From: CBDCBA01 sp965214125
Lineage (GTDB): Bacteria; Planctomycetota; Phycisphaerae; Tepidisphaerales; Tepidisphaeraceae
DNA: 64,000 bases
Assembly: GCA_965214125.1 (NCBI GenBank)
Contig: CBDCBA010000024.1
Coordinates: 372,001-436,000 of the forward strand
Direction of reading: 5' to 3'
Shown here: positions 32,368 to 41,008 of the stretch, piece by piece
How the letters are laid out: the number at the start of each line of letters is the position of its first letter
Numbering within the stretch: position 1 is the first letter of the stretch
The notes under the pieces: generated by a model
The model's database searches: none
What the model was told of the DNA's origin: nothing
What the model saw: only the letters and a program-made list of their open reading frames with translations
Position numbers and translations under genes: made by a program

Positions 32368-33816
32368 TTACTGCGTGGGGAGCGCGGCGAAGCGCTTGGC
32401 GGCATCGGCAAGATCGCCGACGGGTCGGAAGGTCTTCGTGTCGAAGCTGTGGCGGATCAGCCGGCGCAAGCTCGGCAGGTCGGCAACGGTGCCGGCCACG
32501 ATCGCCTGAATGCCGACGTTGCCGATCGCCGTCGCCTCGGCCGGGCCAGCCTCGACCGCAACGCCGCAGGCGTCGGCGGCAAGTTGGTTCAGAAGGTCGA
32601 TGTTGCTGCCGCCGCCGACGATGTTCAAGCCGCTCGGCCGCGTGCCGATGAGTTCCGCGAGCTGGTCGAGCGTCTGCGCGTAGAGCAGCGCGAGCGACTC
32701 GTAGCAGCACCGGACGACCTCGCCCGCCGACTCCGGCGTGGGCTGATCGGTGGCGGCGCAGTAGTCTCGGATACTTTTCAGCAGGCCACCCACCTTGGCG
32801 AACTGCGGGGCATCGGGCCGGATGAGCGATCGACTCGCCGGCGCCTTCGCGGCGGATTCGGCAAGCTCGGCGTACGACGGATCACCGGGCAGGTCCTTCC
32901 GCGCCTCCTGCACCAGAAACAGACCGCTGAGGTTCTTGAGCAGCCGGATAGTGTGGCCGAAGCCGACCTCGTTCGTGAAGTTGTGTTTACGCGCGACTTC
33001 GCTCGTAACGGGCTCGTCCACCTCGACGCCCAACAGGGACCACGTGCCGCTCGACAGGTACGCATAGCCGTCGTTCAAGGGAGTGCCGGCAACGGCCGCG
33101 GCGGTGTCGTGGCTGCACGTGGCGATGACCTTCACGTCCGACCCGCTTGGCGCCACCTCCGGCGTCCGCAGCCGACCGAGCGGCGTGCCCGCCTGGACCA
33201 ACTCCGGCAGCCCCATCGTCACGATGCCGTACTCGCCGAGCAGGTCCCTCGCCCAACCGCGCCGTCGCGGGTCGTAGGCCTGCGTCGTGCTGGCGAGCGA
33301 GACCTCCTGCCGCGCGTCGTCGACCGTCCCGCCGGCCAACCGCCAGTTGAGGTAGTCGGCGATCAGCAGCAGGTTCGCCCGGTTGCTGAAGGCCGGCAAG
33401 CTCGCGATCCACTGGAAGATCGAGTTGAACGGCATGAACTGGATGCCGGTGGCCGCGTACATCCGCTGCCGCCGGCCGTCGTGCTTGACGACGCTGGCGT
33501 ACGCCTTCTCCGTCGGGGCGGCCCGGTACATCACGGGGTCGGCGACCCGGCTCCCGTCGGCCAAAAGGTGAACGTAGTCGACGCCCCAACTGTCGACGCT
33601 CACGCTCGCGACCGGCTCGCCGGCACCGAGCGTGATGCGGATGCCGTGCTCGATTTCGCGCTCGATCGCGTCGATGTCCCAACGCTCCAACCCGTCGACC
33701 GTGTGCTGATGCTCCGGCCAGCGGTGGACCTCTTCGAGTTCGATGCGCTCCCCCACCCGGCCGAGCATGACGCGGCCGCTTTCGGCGCCGAGGTCGATGG
33801 CGATGTGATTGCTCAA
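32368..33816 (-). CDS. rhaB: Rhamnulokinase (FGGY family)
   Basis: 482 aa, normal for RhaB. N-terminal phosphate-binding block HIAIDLGAESGRVMLG, substrate-region VSVDSWGVDYVHLLADG, the C-terminal FGGY-family block YLSSGTWSLLGVE, and ATP-binding LNIVGGGSNIDLLNQLAADA are all present. RhaB phosphorylates L-rhamnulose at C1. Because the isomerase in this operon is FucI-like, L-fuculose is an alternative substrate. The start overlaps the stop of the preceding aldolase gene by 4 bp (33813-33816, ATGA), implying translational coupling. Confidence 0.9.
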   Translation of the reverse strand: MSNHIAIDLGAESGRVMLGRVGERIELEEVHRWPEHQHTVDGLERWDIDAIEREIEHGIRITLGAGEPVASVSVDSWGVDYVHLLADGSRVADPVMYRAAPTEKAYASVVKHDGRRQRMYAATGIQFMPFNSIFQWIASLPAFSNRANLLLIADYLNWRLAGGTVDDARQEVSLASTTQAYDPRRRGWARDLLGEYGIVTMGLPELVQAGTPLGRLRTPEVAPSGSDVKVIATCSHDTAAAVAGTPLNDGYAYLSSGTWSLLGVEVDEPVTSEVARKHNFTNEVGFGHTIRLLKNLSGLFLVQEARKDLPGDPSYAELAESAAKAPASRSLIRPDAPQFAKVGGLLKSIRDYCAATDQPTPESAGEVVRCCYESLALLYAQTLDQLAELIGTRPSGLNIVGGGSNIDLLNQLAADACGVAVEAGPAEATAIGNVGIQAIVAGTVADLPSLRRLIRHSFDTKTFRPVGDLADAAKRFAALPTQ

Positions 33817-34571
33817 GCGGGCTCCAGGTTCAGGGCGCGACGACGGTACGACTCGTCCTCGCGGCCGTCGATGCGTTTAACGTCATTTTCAATCATATGC
33901 TGAACGGGGCCTAGTCCGTGGGCGAGCAGGAACACGCGGGCCGCCTTCTCGCACATGAGCATGGCCGCCAAGGCCGCGTCGGCGGTCGGGCCGAGGGTGA
34001 TCACGCCGTGGTTGCGCAGCAGGATCGTTCGAGGTGGCCGTCCACATTTACTGTCGAACTCGATCATTCGCTGTCGGATCGCCGTCGCCAACGCCGGGCC
34101 GGGGTCGACGTATTCCACGAGCGCCATGCGGGCACCGCACACCACGATCTGATCCGGAAACAGAGGGCGTGTTGCAAAGGCATCGGCATGTCCGGTGCAA
34201 AGGATCGCCAGCGTCGCCTCGGGATGCGCGTGGGCAACGAAGCTCACGCCGCCCAGCGTCAGCAGGTAGGCATGGAACGCCGCCTCAACGCTGGGCCGCC
34301 TCGCGTTCGGATCGACCCGCGCCGCCTCCAGCGCCGCCAGCGCCTCGCCGTCGCGCACATCGCGGCCGAGCAGGTTCAGCAACGGCTCAAAGCGGCAGCG
34401 TGTCAGGCCACTCGCGTCGAGCGTCGCCAGCGTCGACCCGCTCGCCTTGACAAGGAACTCGCCGTCGCCTGCGCGGCAGGAGATGTTGCCTTCGCCCAGA
34501 ATCGCCAGGCGGCGATCCTCGCGGCCAAGCTTATGAGCGAAATCGATCAATTCTGCGGCGCGGTCGCTCAC
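33813..34571 (-). CDS. Class II aldolase/adducin family protein (FucA/RhaD-like)
   Basis: 252 aa from the GTG at 34569-34571. Motifs: GEGNISCRAGDGEFLVKASG (phosphate- and substrate-binding), the zinc ligands in VAHAHPEA and the C-terminal LRNHGVITLG. It probably cleaves a 1-phosphorylated deoxyketose to DHAP and L-lactaldehyde, duplicating the aldolase half of the fusion at 30178. The upstream extension of the frame lies inside the isomerase gene and is rejected. The GTG overlaps the isomerase stop by 4 bp (GTGA). It could instead be a decarboxylase or epimerase-like member of the same fold. Confidence 0.85.
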   Translation of the reverse strand: MSDRAAELIDFAHKLGREDRRLAILGEGNISCRAGDGEFLVKASGSTLATLDASGLTRCRFEPLLNLLGRDVRDGEALAALEAARVDPNARRPSVEAAFHAYLLTLGGVSFVAHAHPEATLAILCTGHADAFATRPLFPDQIVVCGARMALVEYVDPGPALATAIRQRMIEFDSKCGRPPRTILLRNHGVITLGPTADAALAAMLMCEKAARVFLLAHGLGPVQHMIENDVKRIDGREDESYRRRALNLEPA

Positions 34572-36223
34572 TCGATATCTCCGCAGATCGTGACCGTCAG
34601 CCCCAGGGCCTCCATCGCGTGTGCTTTGGCCACGCAGGCCTTCTTCGCGTCGTCGTGCGTCGGGGCGTAGGCAACCTGGATGTGATTGCTCTGGTGGCGG
34701 GCCATCATTTGATCGCGGGTCACGCCGCGGAGGATCGCGTGCATGATTGGCCACTGCGGCGTGGTCCCGTCGAGCCGGTCTTGTGTCTCCTCGTCCGGCA
34801 GGCCGATCGCGTGGGCGAGACCCGTGTCGTACATCAACCGGCCGCCGGGCTTACTGCCGTCGACCCACACGCGGCTCCACACGACGTGGCCCGGCTTGCT
34901 GATGCCGCTGAGCGTGCTGCCGCCAAGGCGGAAGTACATCGGCGGTTGGCGATGGCCATGGGCGTCTTTCCAGCCGCGGGCGAAATGCTCGGGCGGCACG
35001 GCACCGCTGATCTCGAAGACCCACACGTAGTCATCAAGTTCAGCTTCGTTCCCATCCGCGTCCACGCCGGGCCCGCGATAGTGGCGGCCCCAGCGCAGGT
35101 CGTGCAGCGTGTTTTCCGGGGCGTAGCCGAGCTCGCGCCACAGCCGGTACGTGACCAGGCCGTCGAGGCCGGCGCACTCATCCACTTCGTTGAAGTGCGG
35201 CATTGCCTCGCCACGCGCCATGACCTTACCGGCGGCGTTCTTCACCGGCGGCCGTTTGACGTTGTTGAGTGTTCCCTCGACCAGATCACTCGCGGGGGCG
35301 AGGTCTTTCAGGCCCTGCTGGTATTGGATGCCGATCGCGTCGCAACCGAAGTCGTCGGCGATGCGTAGGGCGGCGATGTACATCTTGCACTGTTCGATCA
35401 CCTGCCGCTCGGTCAGGTCTTCGGCCTCGTCATCGCCGAAGTGGAAGGTCATTCCTTTTGCGCAAATCCACTCATAAACGGCACGGGCCTCGTCGTCGGG
35501 CACCTGGGTCATCGCGTAGTACAGGGCCGACTGGCTAAGGCGCTCCTTGAACATGCCGCAGGCGTTCAGCAGCGCATCTGGGATGATGGCGTTGAACATG
35601 CCCATGCACCCCTCGTCGAAGACGCCGAGGATTGCCTTGTTCTTCAGGATCGCCTCGGCCACGCGGCGACCCGCGTCGCCGGCACCACCGGCCACGCCGT
35701 CGACGTTCACTTTCGCCAGCGGCTTGGCGTGGCGCGTGTTGTGTTTCACGGGCTTGCCCTCAAGCCAATTGCTCAAGTTTGCTCGAAAAGCATCATCGCG
35801 TTCGAAGTCCTCGCTCCACAGCGTCGAGAACTTCACGCCGGCTTTGGTCAGGCTGCCGTTGAGGTTGAGCATGCCGACGAGCCCCGGCCACTCGCCGCTC
35901 CAGTTGGCGACCGTCAGGATCGGCCCGCTGCGCCCGATTAGGCCGTGCAGCACGTGGTGGCTGTACTGCCAGACAGCTTCGGCAACGATCAGCGGCGCAT
36001 CCTGTGGGATGCCGGCAAAGACCTCCATCCCGTACTTCTGCGAGTCGATGAAGCTGTGGCCGTCCTTCTTACGGAAGCCGTGGGCCCGCTTAACGGTTCC
36101 GCCGCACGCCTTCACGGCGGCAATCAACGACGCCTCCATGGCCTGTTGGGCGGCCTCGCACTGCTGGTTGGCACTGGCGCGCAGGTCGCCGCTGGCGACG
36201 AGGTAGACGGTGGGTTTGGACAT
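34568..36223 (-). CDS. L-fucose isomerase-like protein
   Basis: 551 aa. ATG at 36221-36223. The protein has the three-domain FucI/AraA-type layout: an N-terminal Rossmann-like domain (KPTVYLVASGDLRASANQQ...), a central domain with VFDEGCMGMFNAIIPD (the FucI-type metal-binding Glu/Asp region) and a C-terminal beta domain. It should interconvert an aldose and a ketose (L-fucose/L-fuculose or a related deoxysugar), with Mn2+ as usual cofactor. It starts the enzymatic part of the operon, 7 bp after the DeoR gene. No separate RhaA is visible, so it may be the isomerase that feeds the rhamnulokinase next door. Confidence 0.82.
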   Translation of the reverse strand: MSKPTVYLVASGDLRASANQQCEAAQQAMEASLIAAVKACGGTVKRAHGFRKKDGHSFIDSQKYGMEVFAGIPQDAPLIVAEAVWQYSHHVLHGLIGRSGPILTVANWSGEWPGLVGMLNLNGSLTKAGVKFSTLWSEDFERDDAFRANLSNWLEGKPVKHNTRHAKPLAKVNVDGVAGGAGDAGRRVAEAILKNKAILGVFDEGCMGMFNAIIPDALLNACGMFKERLSQSALYYAMTQVPDDEARAVYEWICAKGMTFHFGDDEAEDLTERQVIEQCKMYIAALRIADDFGCDAIGIQYQQGLKDLAPASDLVEGTLNNVKRPPVKNAAGKVMARGEAMPHFNEVDECAGLDGLVTYRLWRELGYAPENTLHDLRWGRHYRGPGVDADGNEAELDDYVWVFEISGAVPPEHFARGWKDAHGHRQPPMYFRLGGSTLSGISKPGHVVWSRVWVDGSKPGGRLMYDTGLAHAIGLPDEETQDRLDGTTPQWPIMHAILRGVTRDQMMARHQSNHIQVAYAPTHDDAKKACVAKAHAMEALGLTVTICGDIE

Positions 36224-36230
36224 GCTTGGA

Positions 36231-37049
36231 TTAAACGAGGAGAAGTTGCTTTTTGTCGAGGTCGAGTCCCGCCTTGGCAAGCTTGGCGGCGCTGGCATCG
36301 GTGGCGAGCAGGCCGAACTCGCTCGGGCGGAACAGGCGCTCAGTCCCCTGGACGCCGAGTTTGGAGGAGTCGACCATTAGCACGCAGCGGGTCGCCCGCA
36401 GGGCGATGTGGCGCTGCAGGCTGACCACGTCGCCGTGGCTGTTGAAGGCCCCTTCGGCGTTGACGGCCTCGACGCCGAGGCAGGCGAGATCGATGTCGAA
36501 GCCGGTGGTCGCGCGGCGGGTGGCGTCGCCGAGGACGATCATCTGCCGCCCGAGCAATCGGCCTCCGAGCACGTGCGTTTCAATCGCCTCCACCGACGCC
36601 AGCCGCCCCGCGACGGCGAGGGAGTGCGTAATCACGCGCACGCCCTTGAGCTTGCGCGGCCCAAGCTCTGGGAGGTGGTCGGCCAGGGCGCCGGCGGTGG
36701 TGCCGGCGTCGAGAAAGAGGGTCATCTTCGGCTTCACGAGCGCGGCGACGGCCTTGGCAATTTTAAGCTTGGCGGCCGCCATATGTTCGGCGCGGTCGCC
36801 GTAGCTGGCGAAGGCGGCGTCGAACTCGGCGAGCGTGGGCGTCGCGGCCGATCCGCTGGCCATCGCGCCGCCGAAGGTGCGGGTCAGGCGCTGCTGCTCG
36901 CCGAGCGCCGCCAGGTCGCGACGGGCGGTCGCCTCGCTCACGCCGAGCTTTTCGGCCACGGCGGACACGGGCAGGTAACGCTCGCGGCCCACCAACTCTT
37001 CGAGCCGGCGGCGGCGGCGGGCGACAACGTGTTCTGCAACGCGGGGCAC
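36231..37049 (-). CDS. DeoR/GlpR family transcriptional regulator
   Basis: 272 aa. An N-terminal helix-turn-helix (about 10-65) contains RRRRLEELVGRERYLPVSAVAE, i.e. RLEELVGRERYLPVSAVAEK followed by LGVSEATARRDLAALG. The effector domain follows, of the sugar-isomerase-like fold, with TLFLDAGTTAGALADHL (phosphate-binding loop) and a C-terminal VDSSKLG block. DeoR-type repressors of this form usually respond to a phosphorylated sugar. First gene of the operon 37049-30178, so it is likely autoregulated through the inverted repeat at 37068-37090. Confidence 0.92.
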   Translation of the reverse strand: MPRVAEHVVARRRRRLEELVGRERYLPVSAVAEKLGVSEATARRDLAALGEQQRLTRTFGGAMASGSAATPTLAEFDAAFASYGDRAEHMAAAKLKIAKAVAALVKPKMTLFLDAGTTAGALADHLPELGPRKLKGVRVITHSLAVAGRLASVEAIETHVLGGRLLGRQMIVLGDATRRATTGFDIDLACLGVEAVNAEGAFNSHGDVVSLQRHIALRATRCVLMVDSSKLGVQGTERLFRPSEFGLLATDASAAKLAKAGLDLDKKQLLLV

Positions 37050-37067
37050 GCCCCAAGCCTAATAACC

Positions 37068-37090
37068 TTATGACGGAGTTCAAGCATAAG
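37068..37090. promoter_or_regulatory. Candidate operator of the DeoR-type regulator
   Basis: The inverted hexamers CTTATG (37068-37073) and CATAAG (37085-37090) are separated by 11 bases, 19-41 bp upstream of the regulator's start codon. The immediate area is AT-rich compared with the neighbourhood, consistent with a promoter. The assignment rests on position and symmetry only. Confidence 0.4.
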
Positions 37091-37219
37091 ATGACGCGGC
37101 GCCATCCGTTCGGGCGCTGGTAGGACGAGCCAGCGTCCGGTCAGCGTCTGGAGCGAGCGGGACGGCGGCGCCGAGCGCTCCCCCGGTGATCGGGTCCACG
37201 CCGCAGCATATGCGCGAAC

Positions 37220-39229
37220 TCAGTCAAGCCCCGGCATGCGGCGCGGCCAGGCGGGATCGGTGGCGGGCGGCACGGGCACGAGGATATTGGCGCCGTTCGC
37301 GTCGGCTTCGAGGCGGTAGAGTTCCCACCCGCCGCCGACGCCAACAGCCTCCGCGTCGGGCGCACGCCCGGCGAGGCGTTCGTGCAGTGCGGGCGAGAGC
37401 CGGAAGTGCCACAGCCGCCACGGCTCGATGTTGTTCTGGTAGAGGTAGTACCGCACGCCGCGCTCGGCGCACCAGTCGGCAACGCTCGGCAGCCAGGGCG
37501 CGTTGGAGACGTTGTTGGGCACGGGCACGAGGTCGCGGTCGAGCAGCAACTGCACGGCCCGCGGGCCGCTCTTGCTGAAGCGGACGCGGCCGAGGTTCTG
37601 GTAGCGCTCACTGACGGCGACCTGCTTGTGCCCGATCGACACCTCGCGCAGCGGCGCGACGGCGGCAACAAGCGATGCGGCGTCGCCGGCCTCCCAGAGT
37701 TCCGGATAGTCGTCGCCGGCGCGGGCGATGCGGAAGTCGACCACGTAGAGCAGCGCATTCACCAGCGCCACCGACGCAATGAACAGGGGCACGAGCACCC
37801 GCGTCGACCGCCGGCTGGCGATGTGGCGGACGCCCAAAATCGTGCCGAGGATGGCGAGAGGTCCCAGCGGCACGAGATAACGCGCGTTTGGGTTGGGCCA
37901 AAGCAGCACGATGGCCGCGAGGTAGAGAGCGGCCCCGATCCACAGCCCGTGACCGCGGCGGGCGAAGCGCCAAGCGGTCGCGCCGCACAGCGCGAGCACC
38001 ACCCAGCCCATCAGGGTCGGCACCACGTCGAGCGGGCGTGTGCTGTCGGCGAAGCGGGCGGGGTACCAGAGCAGCCAGGCGATCCACTTGCCGCCCGAGG
38101 CGGCGCGGGCGGCGTACTCGGTTGCGAGTTCACGGTTGCCGCCGGGCGCCGCCAGCGGATCGCCGTGGCCGAGCGATTCTTGCACAACCGGGCCGGCCGC
38201 GGCGGGCTCATCGGTGGCGGGCGCCGTCGACGGCGCCGGCTGCGCTTCATCGTTGGGATCGGCCGCGTTCGGGTCGGTCGCCGTGACGGACGGCTTCGCG
38301 GGCGGGTCGTCCTCGACCGGCTGCTTGGTCGGATCGTTGTCCGACGGCGCGGTGGCGGGAGTTGAAGCCGGCGACGGGCGCGGCGGCGTGGCCTGAGCGA
38401 GCAGGATGTCGCCGGTCGGCTCGGGTTCCGAGCGTTCGCGGCTGAGCCCGAGGCTTGTCTGCGCCGCGAGAAACGTCACCCCCACCGCGAGCCACGTGAC
38501 GGCGACGCCGGCCGTGCGCAACTCGACGAGGCGAGCGAGGCGAGCGAGGCGTCGCGTCGACGCGACGTCGGCGTCCCTTGGTCGGCCTGCAAAGAACGCC
38601 CCGGCAACGAGCAGCCATTGGAACACGCCGCCGTAACGGACCAGCACGCTCGCGCCGATCAGCAGAACCACCGCCGCGACCGTCGCCACTCGCCCCGCCG
38701 TGCCGCCCCGCCGTTCCCCGACGCGGAGCGCCCCGAGGACGGCAAGGTTGCCCAGCAGCAGGAAGAGCGGCTCGCTGTGGAGCCAGAACGACAGCGGGTA
38801 GACCGGGTGCAGCGCCCCGCCGATCAGCGTGCAGAGTGCGGCCAGGCGCGGCGAGGCGTAGCGGCGCAGGATTCGGTAGAAGACGGCGAACGCCGCGACG
38901 AGCAGCACGGCCTGCGTCGCCTTGAGAAAGGCGAAACTGGCGGAGATTGCCATAAGTCCCGCCAGAGCGATCGGCCAGCCGGGCGGAACGATCGCAACCG
39001 CGCGGCCGTTGTAGATCAGGCCTTCGCCCCGCACGAGGCTGCGGGCGATGCAGGCGTAGACCTCGCTGTCGCCGCCGGGCGTCCAGTAGCCGTTGTGGAC
39101 GCCGGCGTAGACTGCGCCGAGGCCCAGGATCACCGCCAGCAGTCCGCGGCGGTCGCCCGCGGCGCAAGGAGTCGAAGCTGGCTCGGCAGGATCGGTGGAC
39201 ACGGGCGAGGTCGCGGGCGGCGCGAGCAC
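37220..39229 (-). CDS. GT39-like multipass membrane glycosyltransferase (1 of 3)
   Basis: 669 aa from a GTG at 39227-39229. The first periplasmic loop carries GGDSEVYACIARSLV, with the Asp expected for lipid-sugar-dependent (ArnT/PMT-like) enzymes. About ten membrane segments follow. A long Pro/Thr/Asp/Ala-rich low-complexity insert (about residues 265-385) lies between two membrane segments. The C-terminal 170 residues are a soluble periplasmic domain (YQNNIEPWRLWHFRL, then RLAGRAPDAEAVG). Such enzymes add sugars from polyprenyl-phosphate donors to lipids or proteins at the outer face of the inner membrane. Two similar genes lie directly upstream; acceptor unknown. Confidence 0.78.
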   Translation of the reverse strand: MLAPPATSPVSTDPAEPASTPCAAGDRRGLLAVILGLGAVYAGVHNGYWTPGGDSEVYACIARSLVRGEGLIYNGRAVAIVPPGWPIALAGLMAISASFAFLKATQAVLLVAAFAVFYRILRRYASPRLAALCTLIGGALHPVYPLSFWLHSEPLFLLLGNLAVLGALRVGERRGGTAGRVATVAAVVLLIGASVLVRYGGVFQWLLVAGAFFAGRPRDADVASTRRLARLARLVELRTAGVAVTWLAVGVTFLAAQTSLGLSRERSEPEPTGDILLAQATPPRPSPASTPATAPSDNDPTKQPVEDDPPAKPSVTATDPNAADPNDEAQPAPSTAPATDEPAAAGPVVQESLGHGDPLAAPGGNRELATEYAARAASGGKWIAWLLWYPARFADSTRPLDVVPTLMGWVVLALCGATAWRFARRGHGLWIGAALYLAAIVLLWPNPNARYLVPLGPLAILGTILGVRHIASRRSTRVLVPLFIASVALVNALLYVVDFRIARAGDDYPELWEAGDAASLVAAVAPLREVSIGHKQVAVSERYQNLGRVRFSKSGPRAVQLLLDRDLVPVPNNVSNAPWLPSVADWCAERGVRYYLYQNNIEPWRLWHFRLSPALHERLAGRAPDAEAVGVGGGWELYRLEADANGANILVPVPPATDPAWPRRMPGLD

Positions 39230-39262
39230 TTTACCGCCGCCACAGGTGGCGGGAAAACCTTC

Positions 39263-41008
39263 TCAATGCTCCAAGTGCGGCACCCGGCGTCCGAGGCGGT
39301 CGAGGTCGTCATTGCGCAGCGGCGCGGCCGGCGTGTAGGTCAGCCAGCGGGCGTCGGGGTGCTTGCGTGTCGGGTACCAACGCATTTGGTAGAGCTCGAA
39401 CTGATCGCGCTGCTGCTCGGGGACGAATCCCTCGATCGCCGCGTGTTGGTCGAAGCTGAGGCGAAAGTGCCAGGCGCGGCCCGGCCGCGTCGGGTTCTGG
39501 TGGACGTGGTAGCGCACCGCGTTGGCGCGGGCCCAGTTCTGGATCGGCTTGATGCCGCTGCCGCGCAGGAGTTCCGCCGGGACGCCCAGGGGCTCGACGT
39601 CGGCCACGTAAGCGGTCACGCGCTGGGCGTGCTTGTAGTTCCAACGCTCGCCCAGGTTTTCGTACCGGCCGAAGGTGCTGACAGTGGCCTGCCGCGCGTC
39701 GGGGCGACGGCCGATGTCGGCGGCGACCTCCAGCAGCGACAGGTGGATCCCCGCCTCGTAACGGGCGTAGAAGTCGAGGGCGATCGGCGCGCGGGCGACC
39801 CACAGGTCCACGCTCCACATAAACCCGTTCGTCAGCAGCAACATCGCGACGAACGCCCAACGCAGCCCACGCCACACCGGCGCCCACCGCCAACCGATCA
39901 GCGTGCGCAGGCCCACGAGGATGCCGGCGATCACCATCGGCAGCACGGGGACGACGTACCGGTTGTTCACGCCCGGCCAGCCGACGCACAGGGCCAGCAC
40001 GTAGGCAATGCTGCCCAGGATCAGCCAGTCGCCGCGCCGCGCCCGCGCGATCCCGCCGACGAGCAGCATCCCGACCGCGAGCAGGCCAACGCCCAGGTCG
40101 ACCCACCGTCCCGCGGGGTGCAGCGCACCGAGGAAGCGGCTGGGGCTGTAAAGCGTCCAGCCGAACCAGTGCGGCAGGGTTGCAAGGCGGCCGAGGTACT
40201 CCTGGACGATCGAGACGTGGGGGCGTTGGCGGATCAGGATCGACGGCGCGGCCGCTTCCTCGATGGCGGCAAGCGTCAGCACCCCGCCGCCGCTGGCGAG
40301 GATCGAGCGGATCAGAACGAATGAAGCCCCGGCGACCGCGACGATGCCAACGGCCGCCAGCAGCCGGGCGGCGAGCGAGCGTCGGGCGCCGATCATCCCG
40401 AACGCCGCCGCGGCCGGCACCACGGCGTAGGGCAGCCCGGCCCAGCGGATGGAGACGCCCAAGGCCACCAGCGCGGCGCAGAGCGTGATCCACCCCGTCG
40501 CCGCCCGGCCGGTGGAGGCGGCGAACCGCAGCCCCGCGTAGACCGCTCCGCCGGCGACGAGCATGAAGAGCGCATCCGTGTGGAGCCAGAACGTCAGCGG
40601 GTAGAGCGGCGAGCAGAGCGCCGCCAGCAGCACGGCCGCGATCGCCAGGCGGCGCCGGCCCGTCGCGCGGTCGAGGGCGAGGAAGAAGAGCACCAGCCCG
40701 CCGGTCATGCAGGCGATCAGCGCCAGCTTCATCGACAGAATGCTCAGCCCCAGCCGCATCATCCCGGCCAACACGAGCGTCCACGTCGGCGGCACGAACG
40801 CCAGGGGCTCGTCCAGAAACGTCAGCCCGCGGCCGTTGACAAGGTTGCGGGCGCCGACAAGGTAGACCTCGCTGTCGCCCGTGGGCACCCACCACGGGTG
40901 CAGCGTGCAGGCGAAGAAACCCAGCAGCACCGCCGCCAACGCCGGCGCGGGGTGGCGGCGGAGGTGATCGCAAATGCGCGCGCGAATGTCCTCGCGAGAA
41001 CGGCTCAC
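39263..41008 (-). CDS. GT39-like multipass membrane glycosyltransferase (2 of 3)
   Basis: 581 aa from the GTG at 41006-41008, which overlaps the stop of the upstream gene (GTGA, 41005-41008). The loop motif TGDSEVYLVGARNLVNGRG parallels that of gene 1 of the cluster. Membrane segments follow, and the C-terminal domain has the shared block VHQNPTRPGRAWHFRLS, matching YQNNIEPWRLWHFRLS in the neighbour. The two are clearly paralogues. The open frame upstream of 41008 overlaps the next gene and is not used. Confidence 0.78.
   Translation of the reverse strand: MSRSREDIRARICDHLRRHPAPALAAVLLGFFACTLHPWWVPTGDSEVYLVGARNLVNGRGLTFLDEPLAFVPPTWTLVLAGMMRLGLSILSMKLALIACMTGGLVLFFLALDRATGRRRLAIAAVLLAALCSPLYPLTFWLHTDALFMLVAGGAVYAGLRFAASTGRAATGWITLCAALVALGVSIRWAGLPYAVVPAAAAFGMIGARRSLAARLLAAVGIVAVAGASFVLIRSILASGGGVLTLAAIEEAAAPSILIRQRPHVSIVQEYLGRLATLPHWFGWTLYSPSRFLGALHPAGRWVDLGVGLLAVGMLLVGGIARARRGDWLILGSIAYVLALCVGWPGVNNRYVVPVLPMVIAGILVGLRTLIGWRWAPVWRGLRWAFVAMLLLTNGFMWSVDLWVARAPIALDFYARYEAGIHLSLLEVAADIGRRPDARQATVSTFGRYENLGERWNYKHAQRVTAYVADVEPLGVPAELLRGSGIKPIQNWARANAVRYHVHQNPTRPGRAWHFRLSFDQHAAIEGFVPEQQRDQFELYQMRWYPTRKHPDARWLTYTPAAPLRNDDLDRLGRRVPHLEH

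Noticed and set aside
31297..33903. 868-codon plus-strand open frame across the sugar operon
   Set aside because: It spans several well-identified minus-strand genes and has no recognisable domain.
30178..37049. Bacterial microcompartment locus
   Set aside because: The sugar enzymes fit, but no shell-protein (BMC-H/T/P) gene or encapsulation tail is visible.
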